30,464 nucleotides of DNA from a virus, in IMG/VR virus record IMGVR_UViG_3300025138_000208, positions 1 to 30,464 of that record; one strand, 5' to 3'. Both the position numbers and the translations under genes were made by a program. Below the pieces are notes generated by a model that saw only the letters and a program-made list of their open reading frames with translations, searched no databases and was not told where the DNA came from. Numbering within the stretch: the stretch's first letter is position 1; each line of letters opens with the position of its first letter. This document shows, in pieces, positions 1 to 8,613 of the stretch.

Positions 1-1
1 A

Positions 2-3000
2 ATATGGGCCAAATTAAAACCCATGTCAGAAAGACCCCATGATAGCTGGGCAAGAGGAGGAGAATCTTTAGAGTTTCAAACTATGACGGCTGAACACTCG
101 CTGGCTAAGTTTGATGAGTTTACTAATAAACTCGCAGTGCTACGCGCTACCGACCCTGACATATACCAAGAGACTTATGCATACCTACCGCTTCAAGACA
201 AGTTGCGATATTTAAATGACCTACAAAGTAAAGGGTCTTTAACAGAAGAAGAGTACGAAGGGTTGTACATACAAGAGGTTAACGCTCTGTATGACCCAGA
301 AAAAACTCCTAACAACTATAGATTTGTAGAGTTAGAAGGGAAAGTGTACTTAGACACGTCTGGGTCACGAGAGTTAAATGTACAAAGAGATTTGTTTGAA
401 CATGACTTTTACCCCGACACGTCCGACCCACTTACTAAATATAACAGCTATACGTCTATGGGGCCAAGCGTCCGAGGAAAACAAACAGAAGATTTTGATA
501 GTGATGCATGGGACTTTTTTGACCCTATTATGAACATAGTTACTATGTTTGTCCCCGTAGCGGGGCTTGCATACACAGCCGCTAAAGGACTGTCAGGCGA
601 GACCTTACACACGTCTGATTGGCTACGTGCTGCCCCCGGAATGATTGAGGGTATAAATTATAGTCTTGACCTAATGAATTTAGACTTAGCTATACCTACA
701 GATTTAGCAGGAGCAACGGGAATTCGCGCAGCAAATTTACCCGTTAACCCTACTTTTTCAATAGGTAGTGGTGGTCTCGCTGAACTAACACGAGAAGATG
801 GCGGGCCTCTAGATATTTCTGATCTTATTGAGATTGGAACTGTTTTATCTGCTCCTAATCCTTCGACTATATATAACCCTGATGGTACAGAAAGAACAGG
901 TGCATACGGACAAAAGTTATCTAGACGAGATAAAGAACTGTTAGAGCAGGGCGTTATTTTAAACATGACGCAACAGATGACCGAAGCTGGTGTACCTATA
1001 CCGGAGGGTGCATTTGATGTAGACCCTAGTACGGGGATGTTTATAAACATAAACGGCGAGCCTGTAGGATTTCAAGAGGTATATAAAGCCGCACTAGATT
1101 TATTTAGAGAAGAAAAACCTGAAGAGTTTGCTGTATCAGTTGTTGAAGCTAGTGAAAATGAAACTACAGCACAGTCTTTAAGTCAAATTTTAGGAGCGAC
1201 TACTTATAATTTAGCTAAAACTTTAGTAGACGACTCTAAAATAGAAAAAATGTTTGGGGGAGAGGACAGCCGCGCTCAACAAGTTATAGCTACAGTATTA
1301 GCAGGGGGAGGAGCAGTAGCTTACAATTTAAACGGGGCTATAATGTATGCCGATGAATACCCTGACAATACTGAAATAGCAAAGTTTGCACGTAATGTTT
1401 TAGCTCTATCAGATGCTAATAATGTAACTTCTGTAAAAGACCAACTAGACGATTTAGAAAAACTTAATAAAGATTTTGAATCTGAAGTATATATGGAGGT
1501 TCCTACTAAAGCGCAGTTGCGGGATTCCGCTAAATACAAAGTAGAACTAGAGACAAACGGGCTTGAAGCCGCAGAAAAATACGTTCTTGACAGAATTAGT
1601 AATGTTGAAGGGTTAAACGGCGCGATTAACGGAACTCGTAAATTTTTTAAAGGGTTTGCAACAGCCCCTTATGCTGTAACAACAGAAATAGGTAGCGAGT
1701 TAGTAGAAGAAATACCAAGCATAGCGGCATCACTTCTTGGAAAAACAGTTATAGGGGCAGCGTTAAAGAAAGGAGCAGCGTTTGCTAAGAATGTAGATGT
1801 TAAAGACCTTAAAAATGACGTTTTAGAAGCTATAAACAAATCTGAAAATCTTTCAGCGTTGTCTATTAACTTTGTAAATGACATTGTAGAAGCTGTAGGA
1901 GGCTCTTCAGCAGAGGGGTTTGATTCTGCTATGGCTACTCTAAGAAAAGTGCAAACTGAGGAGATAGTTGAGTCTGACGAATTTAAAAATTACGCAGAAG
2001 ATTTAAGCGGTAAAGTTAGAGCGGGGGTGCTTACAGAAGCTCAATACAGTACTGGAGTACAAGATTATATAAAGGGTGTACTTTTAGAAAATGACCCTGT
2101 AAATAGAGAGATAGCAGCAAAAATTGGCGCTGATACAGGTATGGCTGGCGGGGCTTTGATGTTAATTGGGCAAGCAGTATTGGGGAATGCTGTAGATGTA
2201 CAAATACTTACAAAGGCTTTTGGTAAAAATGCTGATGTTGTAAAAAATATGGGCCAAAACTTTGTAGATCAAGCTAAAAAATGGGCAAAAGAAACCGGAA
2301 AAAATATTTCTGGAGGGGCAAACGCCGTATATAAAGAATTTCTTGGTGAGTTTGGTGAAGAAGGTGGCACATCTGCAATTAAAAATTCAAGGTTGCAGCA
2401 AATAGATCCTACTATAAACGTAACTGAAGAATCTGTAGGTGATGGGTGGTGGGGAGGTATTACAGGTTTAGGCGTATCTACAACGCTACTAACTCAAAAT
2501 TATATTTCAGACACACTAAAAAACGCAGGGCTTAGTACAACTGGGAGTGCTAGAAATGGCACCAGTTTTCTTCTTGGTGCGGGAACAACAGGCGCAAAGA
2601 ACTTAGCAGAAGGTGTAAAAAATTATGCTCCTGTAGTAGGAGACTTTGCTGCAAGGGTATTAGCCAATAGCAATCCGCAATTTAATAGTGCATTAGCTCT
2701 TAATCCTGACGGCACTTCAAAATTATCTGAACAAGGCATTAAAGACGTATTTGCTTCAGCAGGGTTAACACCCGAAAACTCTCCTAGTTCTTACGCTACA
2801 TTAATGAACTATGCTTACGATGGTAATTACGTATCTCCTACAGAAGCTAGCCAAGCATTCTACGAATCTGGTTACGCTCCAAGTCAAGAAGAGATAGACA
2901 ACTACATAGGCAGTACTGAAGGTAGAGACTTTACTGATGAAAGCCTTGGAAGTGTTATAGATGCATATGTAGACCCACGACAGTTAACCTCTAATGAAGT

Positions 3001-5062
3001 AATAGAATGGGCTACATCTACTGGAATTGAGTTAACAGATGACCAAGTTGCAGAATTAGCCATACAGTACCCTGACTATTTTGACACCAGCAGCCAAAGG
3101 TTACTTAATTTATTGGGAGATGGCAGAACAGTAACAGATGTTAACGGGAATAGTATACCTGACAAATTTGAAGTTGATCTTGATGATACTGATGATGTAG
3201 CTCCTTTAGATACTGATGGTGATGGGATTGTTGATGATGTCGATGCGTTTCCCAATGATGCCTCAGAAAGTGTAGATACAGACGGTGATGGGCTTGGTGA
3301 TAACAGCGATGCGTTCCCTAATAATGCTCAAGGAGATGATGGGTTAACTAGTATTGTTCAAGATGGGGTAACTAACGTATATAACATTACTGGAACACTT
3401 GTTTCTAGTGTAGATGGTGAAGGTAATACTACTACGTATAACGATAACGGCTCTTCAGAAATTAAAAATTCAAACGGTCAAATTACTAGTACTACAGATA
3501 CAGAAGGTACTACAACCACTTACCAATACGGCGATGACGGTTCTTACTCAACCACAAACTCTAGCACTGGAGTAGAGACTAACTACGACTCAGACGGAAA
3601 TGTAATTCTTCCTAATAATAATAATAATGAAACTAATTCATCAACAGTTACTGGGGATGACGGTAGTACTGTTACTACAACTACTGGGGATGACGGTAGT
3701 ACAACTGTAGTTACTGACGATGGTAAAGGCACTGTAACCACTGTTGTAACTGATACTGATGGAGTAGTAACTACTAATAGCACAACTACTAACACTGGCG
3801 ATGGCAATACAACTACCACCAATAACATAGACAACAGCAGTACCACCAATAACATAGACAACAGCAGTACCACCAATAACATAGATAACAGTGTCAATAC
3901 TGTAATTAATAATTATGGTTTAAGTGCAGACAGCCTAGCAGACGTAGAGCAAGGAATTGAAGACTTAATAGCAGCAGGGCTAACCCGCGACCAAGCTATA
4001 AAAGGCATTGCTACACAATTAGGTACTACAGAAAGTAATATTCTTGAGGCTATAGATACCCAAACAAGTACTATTACCGATGCTATTGATACCTCGCAAG
4101 AGGTTGTTACTGATGCTATTGATACCTCACAAGACGTTGTTACTGGTGCTATTGGCGACCAAACAACTACGCTTCAGACAGATATAGGTAATTCTACTAA
4201 TGCTATTCTAGAACGGTCTAATGAAATTGAGGCTGCTGGTATAGCGCGAGATCAAGCTCTTAATACAGCTATTAACGAAGTATCTACACAGCTAGGCACT
4301 ACTAGAACAGAACTGTTAAATCGTATTGGGGAAACAGAACAAACCTTGCTTACTAGGCTTGGAGAAGTAGAAAGCGCTGTTATTCAGGGACAGGAGCAAC
4401 TAAGCCAAGAAATACAAACTGTTGCTGACTATGTAGGTAAAGATGTAGGACAGGTAACACAAGCAGACGTAGACTTTGTTGCTGACATATTAGCTCAACA
4501 AGAGCTACTTACTGAACCTACAACTTTTGTTCCAACTGATCAACAACTACAGTATGATGTAAATAACGATGGTGTGATTGACATAAACGATCAGACCATG
4601 TTAGAACAAGCGCAAGCTGGACAGGATATAGAGTTTGCACGTATGTTTAACCCAACAGGGTTATACGAAGTAAACCAACAGACGCAACAAGACATACAAA
4701 CAGCGCAAGATTTAAATACGCAACAGAATTTAAATATACAACAACAAATAGAATCTACTAGGCAACGAAATAACGAAGAAGAGTTACTTAGAGATATCTT
4801 AGGGTCTTCAGATTTAACTGGGGGTAAAGCTAGTACTCAACAAATGGGTACAGCAAATATAAACTACTTGTATGACATTGGTGGAGATAGCGTATTTGCC
4901 CCTAATGCGAGAACAAATTTATTTAGCCCTTATGGGGCTAGCAATGTAGTGCCAGCTATACAACCACAAGCACGGCAAATAAGACAACAACCAAGAGCCG
5001 CAGCGCAGGGTGGACTATTAAGTAGGAATAACGAATTGCTAAGACTATTAGGAGAAGACTGA
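2..5062 (+). CDS. Giant fibre-like/virion structural protein, 5'-partial
   Basis: The frame is open to the left edge. The first Met is at 23, but no ribosome site precedes it and there is no in-frame stop upstream, so the N-terminus probably lies outside the window. Counting from that Met the visible protein is 1679 aa. Residues 1-1000 are an unrecognised helical/mixed region with small hydrophobic patches. About 1062-1105 carries thrombospondin-3-like calcium loops (DTDGDGIVDD, DTDGDGLGDN). About 1115-1195 has RHS/YD-like repeats (Gly-x-Thr-Thr-Thr-Tyr style). About 1200-1295 is Thr/Asn/Asp-rich with three 9-residue repeats. About 1330-1480 is a predicted coiled coil. About 1511-1528 is a dockerin/EF-like loop (DVNNDGVIDIND). 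The tail is Gln/Asn-rich and ends near AAAQGGLL. This architecture suggests an elongated, calcium-stabilised surface or tail-associated virion protein. The role is inferred. It heads a four-gene late cluster and overlaps the next start (TGATG). Confidence 0.8.
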   Translation: MWAKLKPMSERPHDSWARGGESLEFQTMTAEHSLAKFDEFTNKLAVLRATDPDIYQETYAYLPLQDKLRYLNDLQSKGSLTEEEYEGLYIQEVNALYDPEKTPNNYRFVELEGKVYLDTSGSRELNVQRDLFEHDFYPDTSDPLTKYNSYTSMGPSVRGKQTEDFDSDAWDFFDPIMNIVTMFVPVAGLAYTAAKGLSGETLHTSDWLRAAPGMIEGINYSLDLMNLDLAIPTDLAGATGIRAANLPVNPTFSIGSGGLAELTREDGGPLDISDLIEIGTVLSAPNPSTIYNPDGTERTGAYGQKLSRRDKELLEQGVILNMTQQMTEAGVPIPEGAFDVDPSTGMFININGEPVGFQEVYKAALDLFREEKPEEFAVSVVEASENETTAQSLSQILGATTYNLAKTLVDDSKIEKMFGGEDSRAQQVIATVLAGGGAVAYNLNGAIMYADEYPDNTEIAKFARNVLALSDANNVTSVKDQLDDLEKLNKDFESEVYMEVPTKAQLRDSAKYKVELETNGLEAAEKYVLDRISNVEGLNGAINGTRKFFKGFATAPYAVTTEIGSELVEEIPSIAASLLGKTVIGAALKKGAAFAKNVDVKDLKNDVLEAINKSENLSALSINFVNDIVEAVGGSSAEGFDSAMATLRKVQTEEIVESDEFKNYAEDLSGKVRAGVLTEAQYSTGVQDYIKGVLLENDPVNREIAAKIGADTGMAGGALMLIGQAVLGNAVDVQILTKAFGKNADVVKNMGQNFVDQAKKWAKETGKNISGGANAVYKEFLGEFGEEGGTSAIKNSRLQQIDPTINVTEESVGDGWWGGITGLGVSTTLLTQNYISDTLKNAGLSTTGSARNGTSFLLGAGTTGAKNLAEGVKNYAPVVGDFAARVLANSNPQFNSALALNPDGTSKLSEQGIKDVFASAGLTPENSPSSYATLMNYAYDGNYVSPTEASQAFYESGYAPSQEEIDNYIGSTEGRDFTDESLGSVIDAYVDPRQLTSNEVIEWATSTGIELTDDQVAELAIQYPDYFDTSSQRLLNLLGDGRTVTDVNGNSIPDKFEVDLDDTDDVAPLDTDGDGIVDDVDAFPNDASESVDTDGDGLGDNSDAFPNNAQGDDGLTSIVQDGVTNVYNITGTLVSSVDGEGNTTTYNDNGSSEIKNSNGQITSTTDTEGTTTTYQYGDDGSYSTTNSSTGVETNYDSDGNVILPNNNNNETNSSTVTGDDGSTVTTTTGDDGSTTVVTDDGKGTVTTVVTDTDGVVTTNSTTTNTGDGNTTTTNNIDNSSTTNNIDNSSTTNNIDNSVNTVINNYGLSADSLADVEQGIEDLIAAGLTRDQAIKGIATQLGTTESNILEAIDTQTSTITDAIDTSQEVVTDAIDTSQDVVTGAIGDQTTTLQTDIGNSTNAILERSNEIEAAGIARDQALNTAINEVSTQLGTTRTELLNRIGETEQTLLTRLGEVESAVIQGQEQLSQEIQTVADYVGKDVGQVTQADVDFVADILAQQELLTEPTTFVPTDQQLQYDVNNDGVIDINDQTMLEQAQAGQDIEFARMFNPTGLYEVNQQTQQDIQTAQDLNTQQNLNIQQQIESTRQRNNEEELLRDILGSSDLTGGKASTQQMGTANINYLYDIGGDSVFAPNARTNLFSPYGASNVVPAIQPQARQIRQQPRAAAQGGLLSRNNELLRLLGED
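3815..3895 (+). repeat. Three tandem 27-bp units (9-aa repeat NNIDNSSTT)
   Basis: The unit starts accaccaataacatagac. Copies lie at 3815-3841, 3842-3868 and 3869-3895. The first two are identical and the third diverges at its 3' end. Each copy keeps the reading frame of the fibre-like gene, encoding a Thr-Thr-Asn-Asn-Ile-Asp-Asn-Ser-Ser module that leads into the coiled-coil part. Confidence 0.9.
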
Positions 5063-6681
5063 TGGGATGGTGGGAAGGTTTTAAAAATGCCGGTACTCAG
5101 GCTTATAATACTGTTACCAGCACTCAAGGAGGCCAAGCAATTGGAGATGCTCTTATAGGAGTGGGGTCGGGATTGATAGCAAAAGAGTTAGGACTATCTC
5201 AACCTAATATACCTAATGTAGGCTATCAAGGAGGTATACCGTCTTACGAAGTTGTGCGAGATCGTGTACCTACTGACCCTAATCGGCGTAGAGGTGGAGA
5301 GAATCAAAGGTACTTTACCGATACTCAGTATGCAGAAAAACCGGGGGGTTTTAAAGAAACAACGCCTCCTAGCATTGCAGAAGCACAAGCAAGGGCTGCT
5401 ACACAACGCGCTCAACTACAACAGCGTAATATGGTTCCTCAAGCTATGGCTATGGGTGGTATTGCTAATGTTAATCAAGCCTATTATTTAGGTGGTTCTA
5501 CTGATGGTATGGCTGATCTAGTACCTGCAACTATTGACGGTACACAAGAAGCACGTTTAAGTGATGGCGAGTTTGTTATACCCGCTGATGTAGTAAGCCA
5601 TCTTGGTAACGGTAACTCTGATGCTGGAGCAAAACAATTACATGGCATGATGGATACTGTACGTAAAGCACGTACTGGTAGAGAAGAACAAGGTATACAG
5701 ATTGACCCTAACAAGTTTATGCCTAAGATGGCACAGGGTGGCATTATGAACCTGCAAGGTGGTGGGTCTGTCTACCAAAATGCTGTACCTAAAACTAATT
5801 TTAACGTTGCTGGTCAAGTAGTAGCAACGGACACAGATATTAACAGTACTGCTACAACTGCTAATATGGGCAACACAGGAGCGAATAATCCTGAAAATCA
5901 AATCGCCGGTTCAGAGTCTTCGCTATCTAATTACGTAGGGCCATACGTAACAGACATGCTAGGCAAGGGGGCTGCTTTAGCGGAGACACCCTACCAAGAG
6001 TTTCAAGGGCCACTTACTGCTGGAATATCTGACTTACAACAACAGTCGTTTACAGGTATTGGTAATTTACAAACTCCTACAAACATGGGTGTTAATAGGT
6101 TTGATGCCACCGCTGCTCAACAGTACATGAACCCCTATTTGATGGCTTCTATTAATCCGCAGATAGATCAAGCTCGTCGCCAAGCAGAAATACAACGTGT
6201 CGCTGATGCAGGTAGGTTAACTAAAGCAGGTGCTTTTGGAGGCTCACGACAAGCGGTTATGGAAGCAGAAGGTAATCGTGCATTGGGGGATCGTATAGCT
6301 GGTATAACTGGACAAGGTTACGCTTCTGCATACGACAGGGGGTTAGCGCAATTTAATCAAGAACAAGCCGCTCGTAATAAGTTTGGGTTTGAAGTTCTTG
6401 GTGGACAAGCTACGGCAGGTGACAGGCAACGTACTATAGAACAACAAGGCATTAGTGCCGACATATCTCAGTTTGAAGAAGAAAGAGATTTTCCTTACAA
6501 GCAAGTGCAATACCAACAATCATTGCTACAAGGATTACCGCTAGAAGCTCAGTCAGTGTCTTACTCTACTCCTAGCACGTTGTCTCAATTAGCTAGTGGA
6601 GATAACGCGATTAGTACTCTATTTAACAGGTATGGACTTGGTAGTTTATTTGGTGGTAGTAGTGATGGAGAGGAATCGTAA
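5062..6681 (+). CDS. Virion-associated protein of marine phage type (539 aa)
   Basis: The start is ATG at 5062, overlapping the previous TGA (TGATG), with GGAG eight bases upstream. No enzyme motif is seen. Residues about 150-225 form a compact module with LSDGEFVIPADVVSHLGNG followed by an Arg/Lys-rich MMDTVRKARTG stretch. I recall this module from uncharacterised structural proteins of marine phages (from memory, not searched). The C-terminal half (about 295-510) is helical and Gln/Ala-rich, with MNPYL, GAFGGSRQ and FPYKQ segments, also typical of these virion proteins. AMGGIAN and AQGGIMN motifs occur around 130 and 230 and recur in the neighbouring proteins. The position between a fibre-like and an internal-virion-like gene suggests a tail or ejection component. 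The exact role is unknown. Confidence 0.75.
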   Translation: MGWWEGFKNAGTQAYNTVTSTQGGQAIGDALIGVGSGLIAKELGLSQPNIPNVGYQGGIPSYEVVRDRVPTDPNRRRGGENQRYFTDTQYAEKPGGFKETTPPSIAEAQARAATQRAQLQQRNMVPQAMAMGGIANVNQAYYLGGSTDGMADLVPATIDGTQEARLSDGEFVIPADVVSHLGNGNSDAGAKQLHGMMDTVRKARTGREEQGIQIDPNKFMPKMAQGGIMNLQGGGSVYQNAVPKTNFNVAGQVVATDTDINSTATTANMGNTGANNPENQIAGSESSLSNYVGPYVTDMLGKGAALAETPYQEFQGPLTAGISDLQQQSFTGIGNLQTPTNMGVNRFDATAAQQYMNPYLMASINPQIDQARRQAEIQRVADAGRLTKAGAFGGSRQAVMEAEGNRALGDRIAGITGQGYASAYDRGLAQFNQEQAARNKFGFEVLGGQATAGDRQRTIEQQGISADISQFEEERDFPYKQVQYQQSLLQGLPLEAQSVSYSTPSTLSQLASGDNAISTLFNRYGLGSLFGGSSDGEES

Positions 6682-8606
6682 TGGCTTTTGAACAGAATGG
6701 GATAGGTAGTATTGTAGAAAAAAAAGTTAATGCTTATCGTAATAACCCACAGGCGTTAGAAAAACGATATCAACAAAACGAACAGTTGATAGACCTGCTT
6801 GCCCTACAAAAACTTAAAAATGAAAAGGTTGCTACGGCCAACCAGATAGCGTTATCACTAGAGAATAACCCCAACACCCGTAAAGAGCAGCTTGAACAAG
6901 AAGTCTTGGCTTTGACTAAGAATGAGATGGCGCAACAGGCTACTGGTATCTTAGGTCAACAACAAAAACAACAACAAAAAAATATACAACGTGTTGCTAA
7001 AGGGCAAGGTATACCTGCGGCCCAACCCCCTCAAAGGGCTGCTCAAGGCGGTATTATGGGATACGCGCATGGTGGCGAGCATGACAGTGAAGATGTTGAC
7101 GAAGGAGGAATGATAGACTTTGTTACAGAAAATGCGGCTGAACTAGTTGCTGCGGGAATCTTTGGCGCAGATCAATTAAACGAAGCAAGAAAAAAAGGGG
7201 GTTTAGGTAATCTTGCAATATCAGCAATAGATAAACTTAAAAAACTTCCCGGCAGAGCCGGTAAAATAGGAGACATTGCGGCAAAAGCAGCGCAAATGTT
7301 TACTAGGAAAAAGCCACCTATACGAGGGCCAAGTACCTCATTAACAACGCAAGCAGATGCAGGTAAGCAAGGTATTCTTAGTATGCCGGGTAAACTAATA
7401 TCGGGTGGAAGGGAAGTTAGTCCTTCAAGGGTAGCAGCGGGAGCAGGAGTAGGGTTAGCGGGTGCAGCGGCAGTAAACGCTTTAACAGACGACGAAGGTA
7501 CATTGACAGACCCTATAAAGGTAAAGAGTGCAGATCCAGTTAAGGATAAAAAGCCCTCTCCTGTTGATCCTTTAGAAGAACGAAGACTAGAGATCCAAAG
7601 ACAAAAACAAGAACTTATTAAGCAAGGCGAGACTTTTGATCCTACCGAAGGTATAACTGGTACTGCAATTTCTGATAGAAACGAAGCGTCTGGGATAAAT
7701 GCAATTTTAAAAAATCAAATAAATCAAGATCCTATGGCTTTAGCTAATCAAGAACGAGATGACTTCTACAAAGATTCAGATCGTACAGGTATAGCTAGCA
7801 CTCTACAACGCAGGATAGATGATATAGAGGCATACGATGCTAAGAGATATGACCCTGCTAGGGTAGAGAAAGAAGCTGCAAAAAGAGCTTATGAAGCTAT
7901 GGGTGTAGCTGGTGCGGGTTCAGCCGGAATAAATGCGGCTAGAAATAGCTATATGGATAGCGCAGAAAATGCTCAACGTAACAGTCTTGTTCAATACTTT
8001 AACTTGGAGCAAGCTAAGATAGGTAGAGACTTAGAGATTGTAAACAAGGGCAATGAACTTAAAGCTAAGATATGGGGAACTCTTGCTACTGAACGATCAA
8101 ACGCTATGAGTATAGTATCTAGTGTTAATGTAGCAGATGTGCAAAATGCAACAGCACAAGCTAGTGAAGCTCGGCAAGCTAATGACGCTAAAATAGATAG
8201 GCAGTTAACTTCTCTTAGAGATGATAGTGCTGATAGACGCGCTGAAATAATGGCTAGTATTGAGAATAGAAAGATAGATGTAAATTTATACAGAGATTTA
8301 ATGGCATTAGAAGCAGAAGTAAAAGCCGCTTTACGTACGGATGCGAGATTTTTGAGGGGGCAAGCGGCAATGGATAAACGTGCGGCAGATCCAGATGCAA
8401 AGTTAACTCCGGAAGAACAAAATGACGCTATGTATTCCGTAGTTCAACTTGAAGAAGCCAAAGTCAAAGCTATGCTTACTAAGGTTGAAGATGCGTTAAG
8501 TGGAGGGATTTTGAGAGAAGCTGAAGAAAATCAAGATGAAGTTACGGATGATGATGGAGATATAGCAACGGCAGTTGCAGCCATGCAAGCAGCGGCAGGT
8601 AGTTAA
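6681..8606 (+). CDS. Putative virion/internal protein (641 aa), helical
   Basis: ATG at 6681 overlaps the previous TAA (TAATG), behind GGAGAGGA. The N-terminal ~110 residues are highly charged and Gln-rich, including a KQQQKQQQ-like tract, and are likely helical. An AQGGIMGYAHGGEH segment sits near residue 125, matching motifs in the upstream protein. A small-residue hydrophobic stretch (about 250-275: VAAGAGVGLAGAAAV) could be membrane-interacting. The C-terminal 350 residues look like long helices with an acidic end (DEVTDDDGD). No catalytic motif is recognised. Size, composition and place before the 2247-aa protein fit an ejectosome/internal virion component, by analogy with the T7 gp14-gp15-gp16 order. 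This is an inference from position, not homology. Confidence 0.7.
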   Translation: MAFEQNGIGSIVEKKVNAYRNNPQALEKRYQQNEQLIDLLALQKLKNEKVATANQIALSLENNPNTRKEQLEQEVLALTKNEMAQQATGILGQQQKQQQKNIQRVAKGQGIPAAQPPQRAAQGGIMGYAHGGEHDSEDVDEGGMIDFVTENAAELVAAGIFGADQLNEARKKGGLGNLAISAIDKLKKLPGRAGKIGDIAAKAAQMFTRKKPPIRGPSTSLTTQADAGKQGILSMPGKLISGGREVSPSRVAAGAGVGLAGAAAVNALTDDEGTLTDPIKVKSADPVKDKKPSPVDPLEERRLEIQRQKQELIKQGETFDPTEGITGTAISDRNEASGINAILKNQINQDPMALANQERDDFYKDSDRTGIASTLQRRIDDIEAYDAKRYDPARVEKEAAKRAYEAMGVAGAGSAGINAARNSYMDSAENAQRNSLVQYFNLEQAKIGRDLEIVNKGNELKAKIWGTLATERSNAMSIVSSVNVADVQNATAQASEARQANDAKIDRQLTSLRDDSADRRAEIMASIENRKIDVNLYRDLMALEAEVKAALRTDARFLRGQAAMDKRAADPDAKLTPEEQNDAMYSVVQLEEAKVKAMLTKVEDALSGGILREAEENQDEVTDDDGDIATAVAAMQAAAGS

Positions 8607-8613
8607 ATAATAT

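Noticed and set aside
3815-3895. Possible CRISPR array
   Set aside because: The repeats are directly adjacent, without spacers, and encode an in-frame protein repeat; no cas1/cas2 present.
3583-3897. Antisense frame of 104 aa rich in Leu/Val that looks like a membrane protein
   Set aside because: It is the complement of the Thr/Asn-rich repeats of the fibre-like gene; composition alone creates the hydrophobic pattern, and no ribosome site is present.
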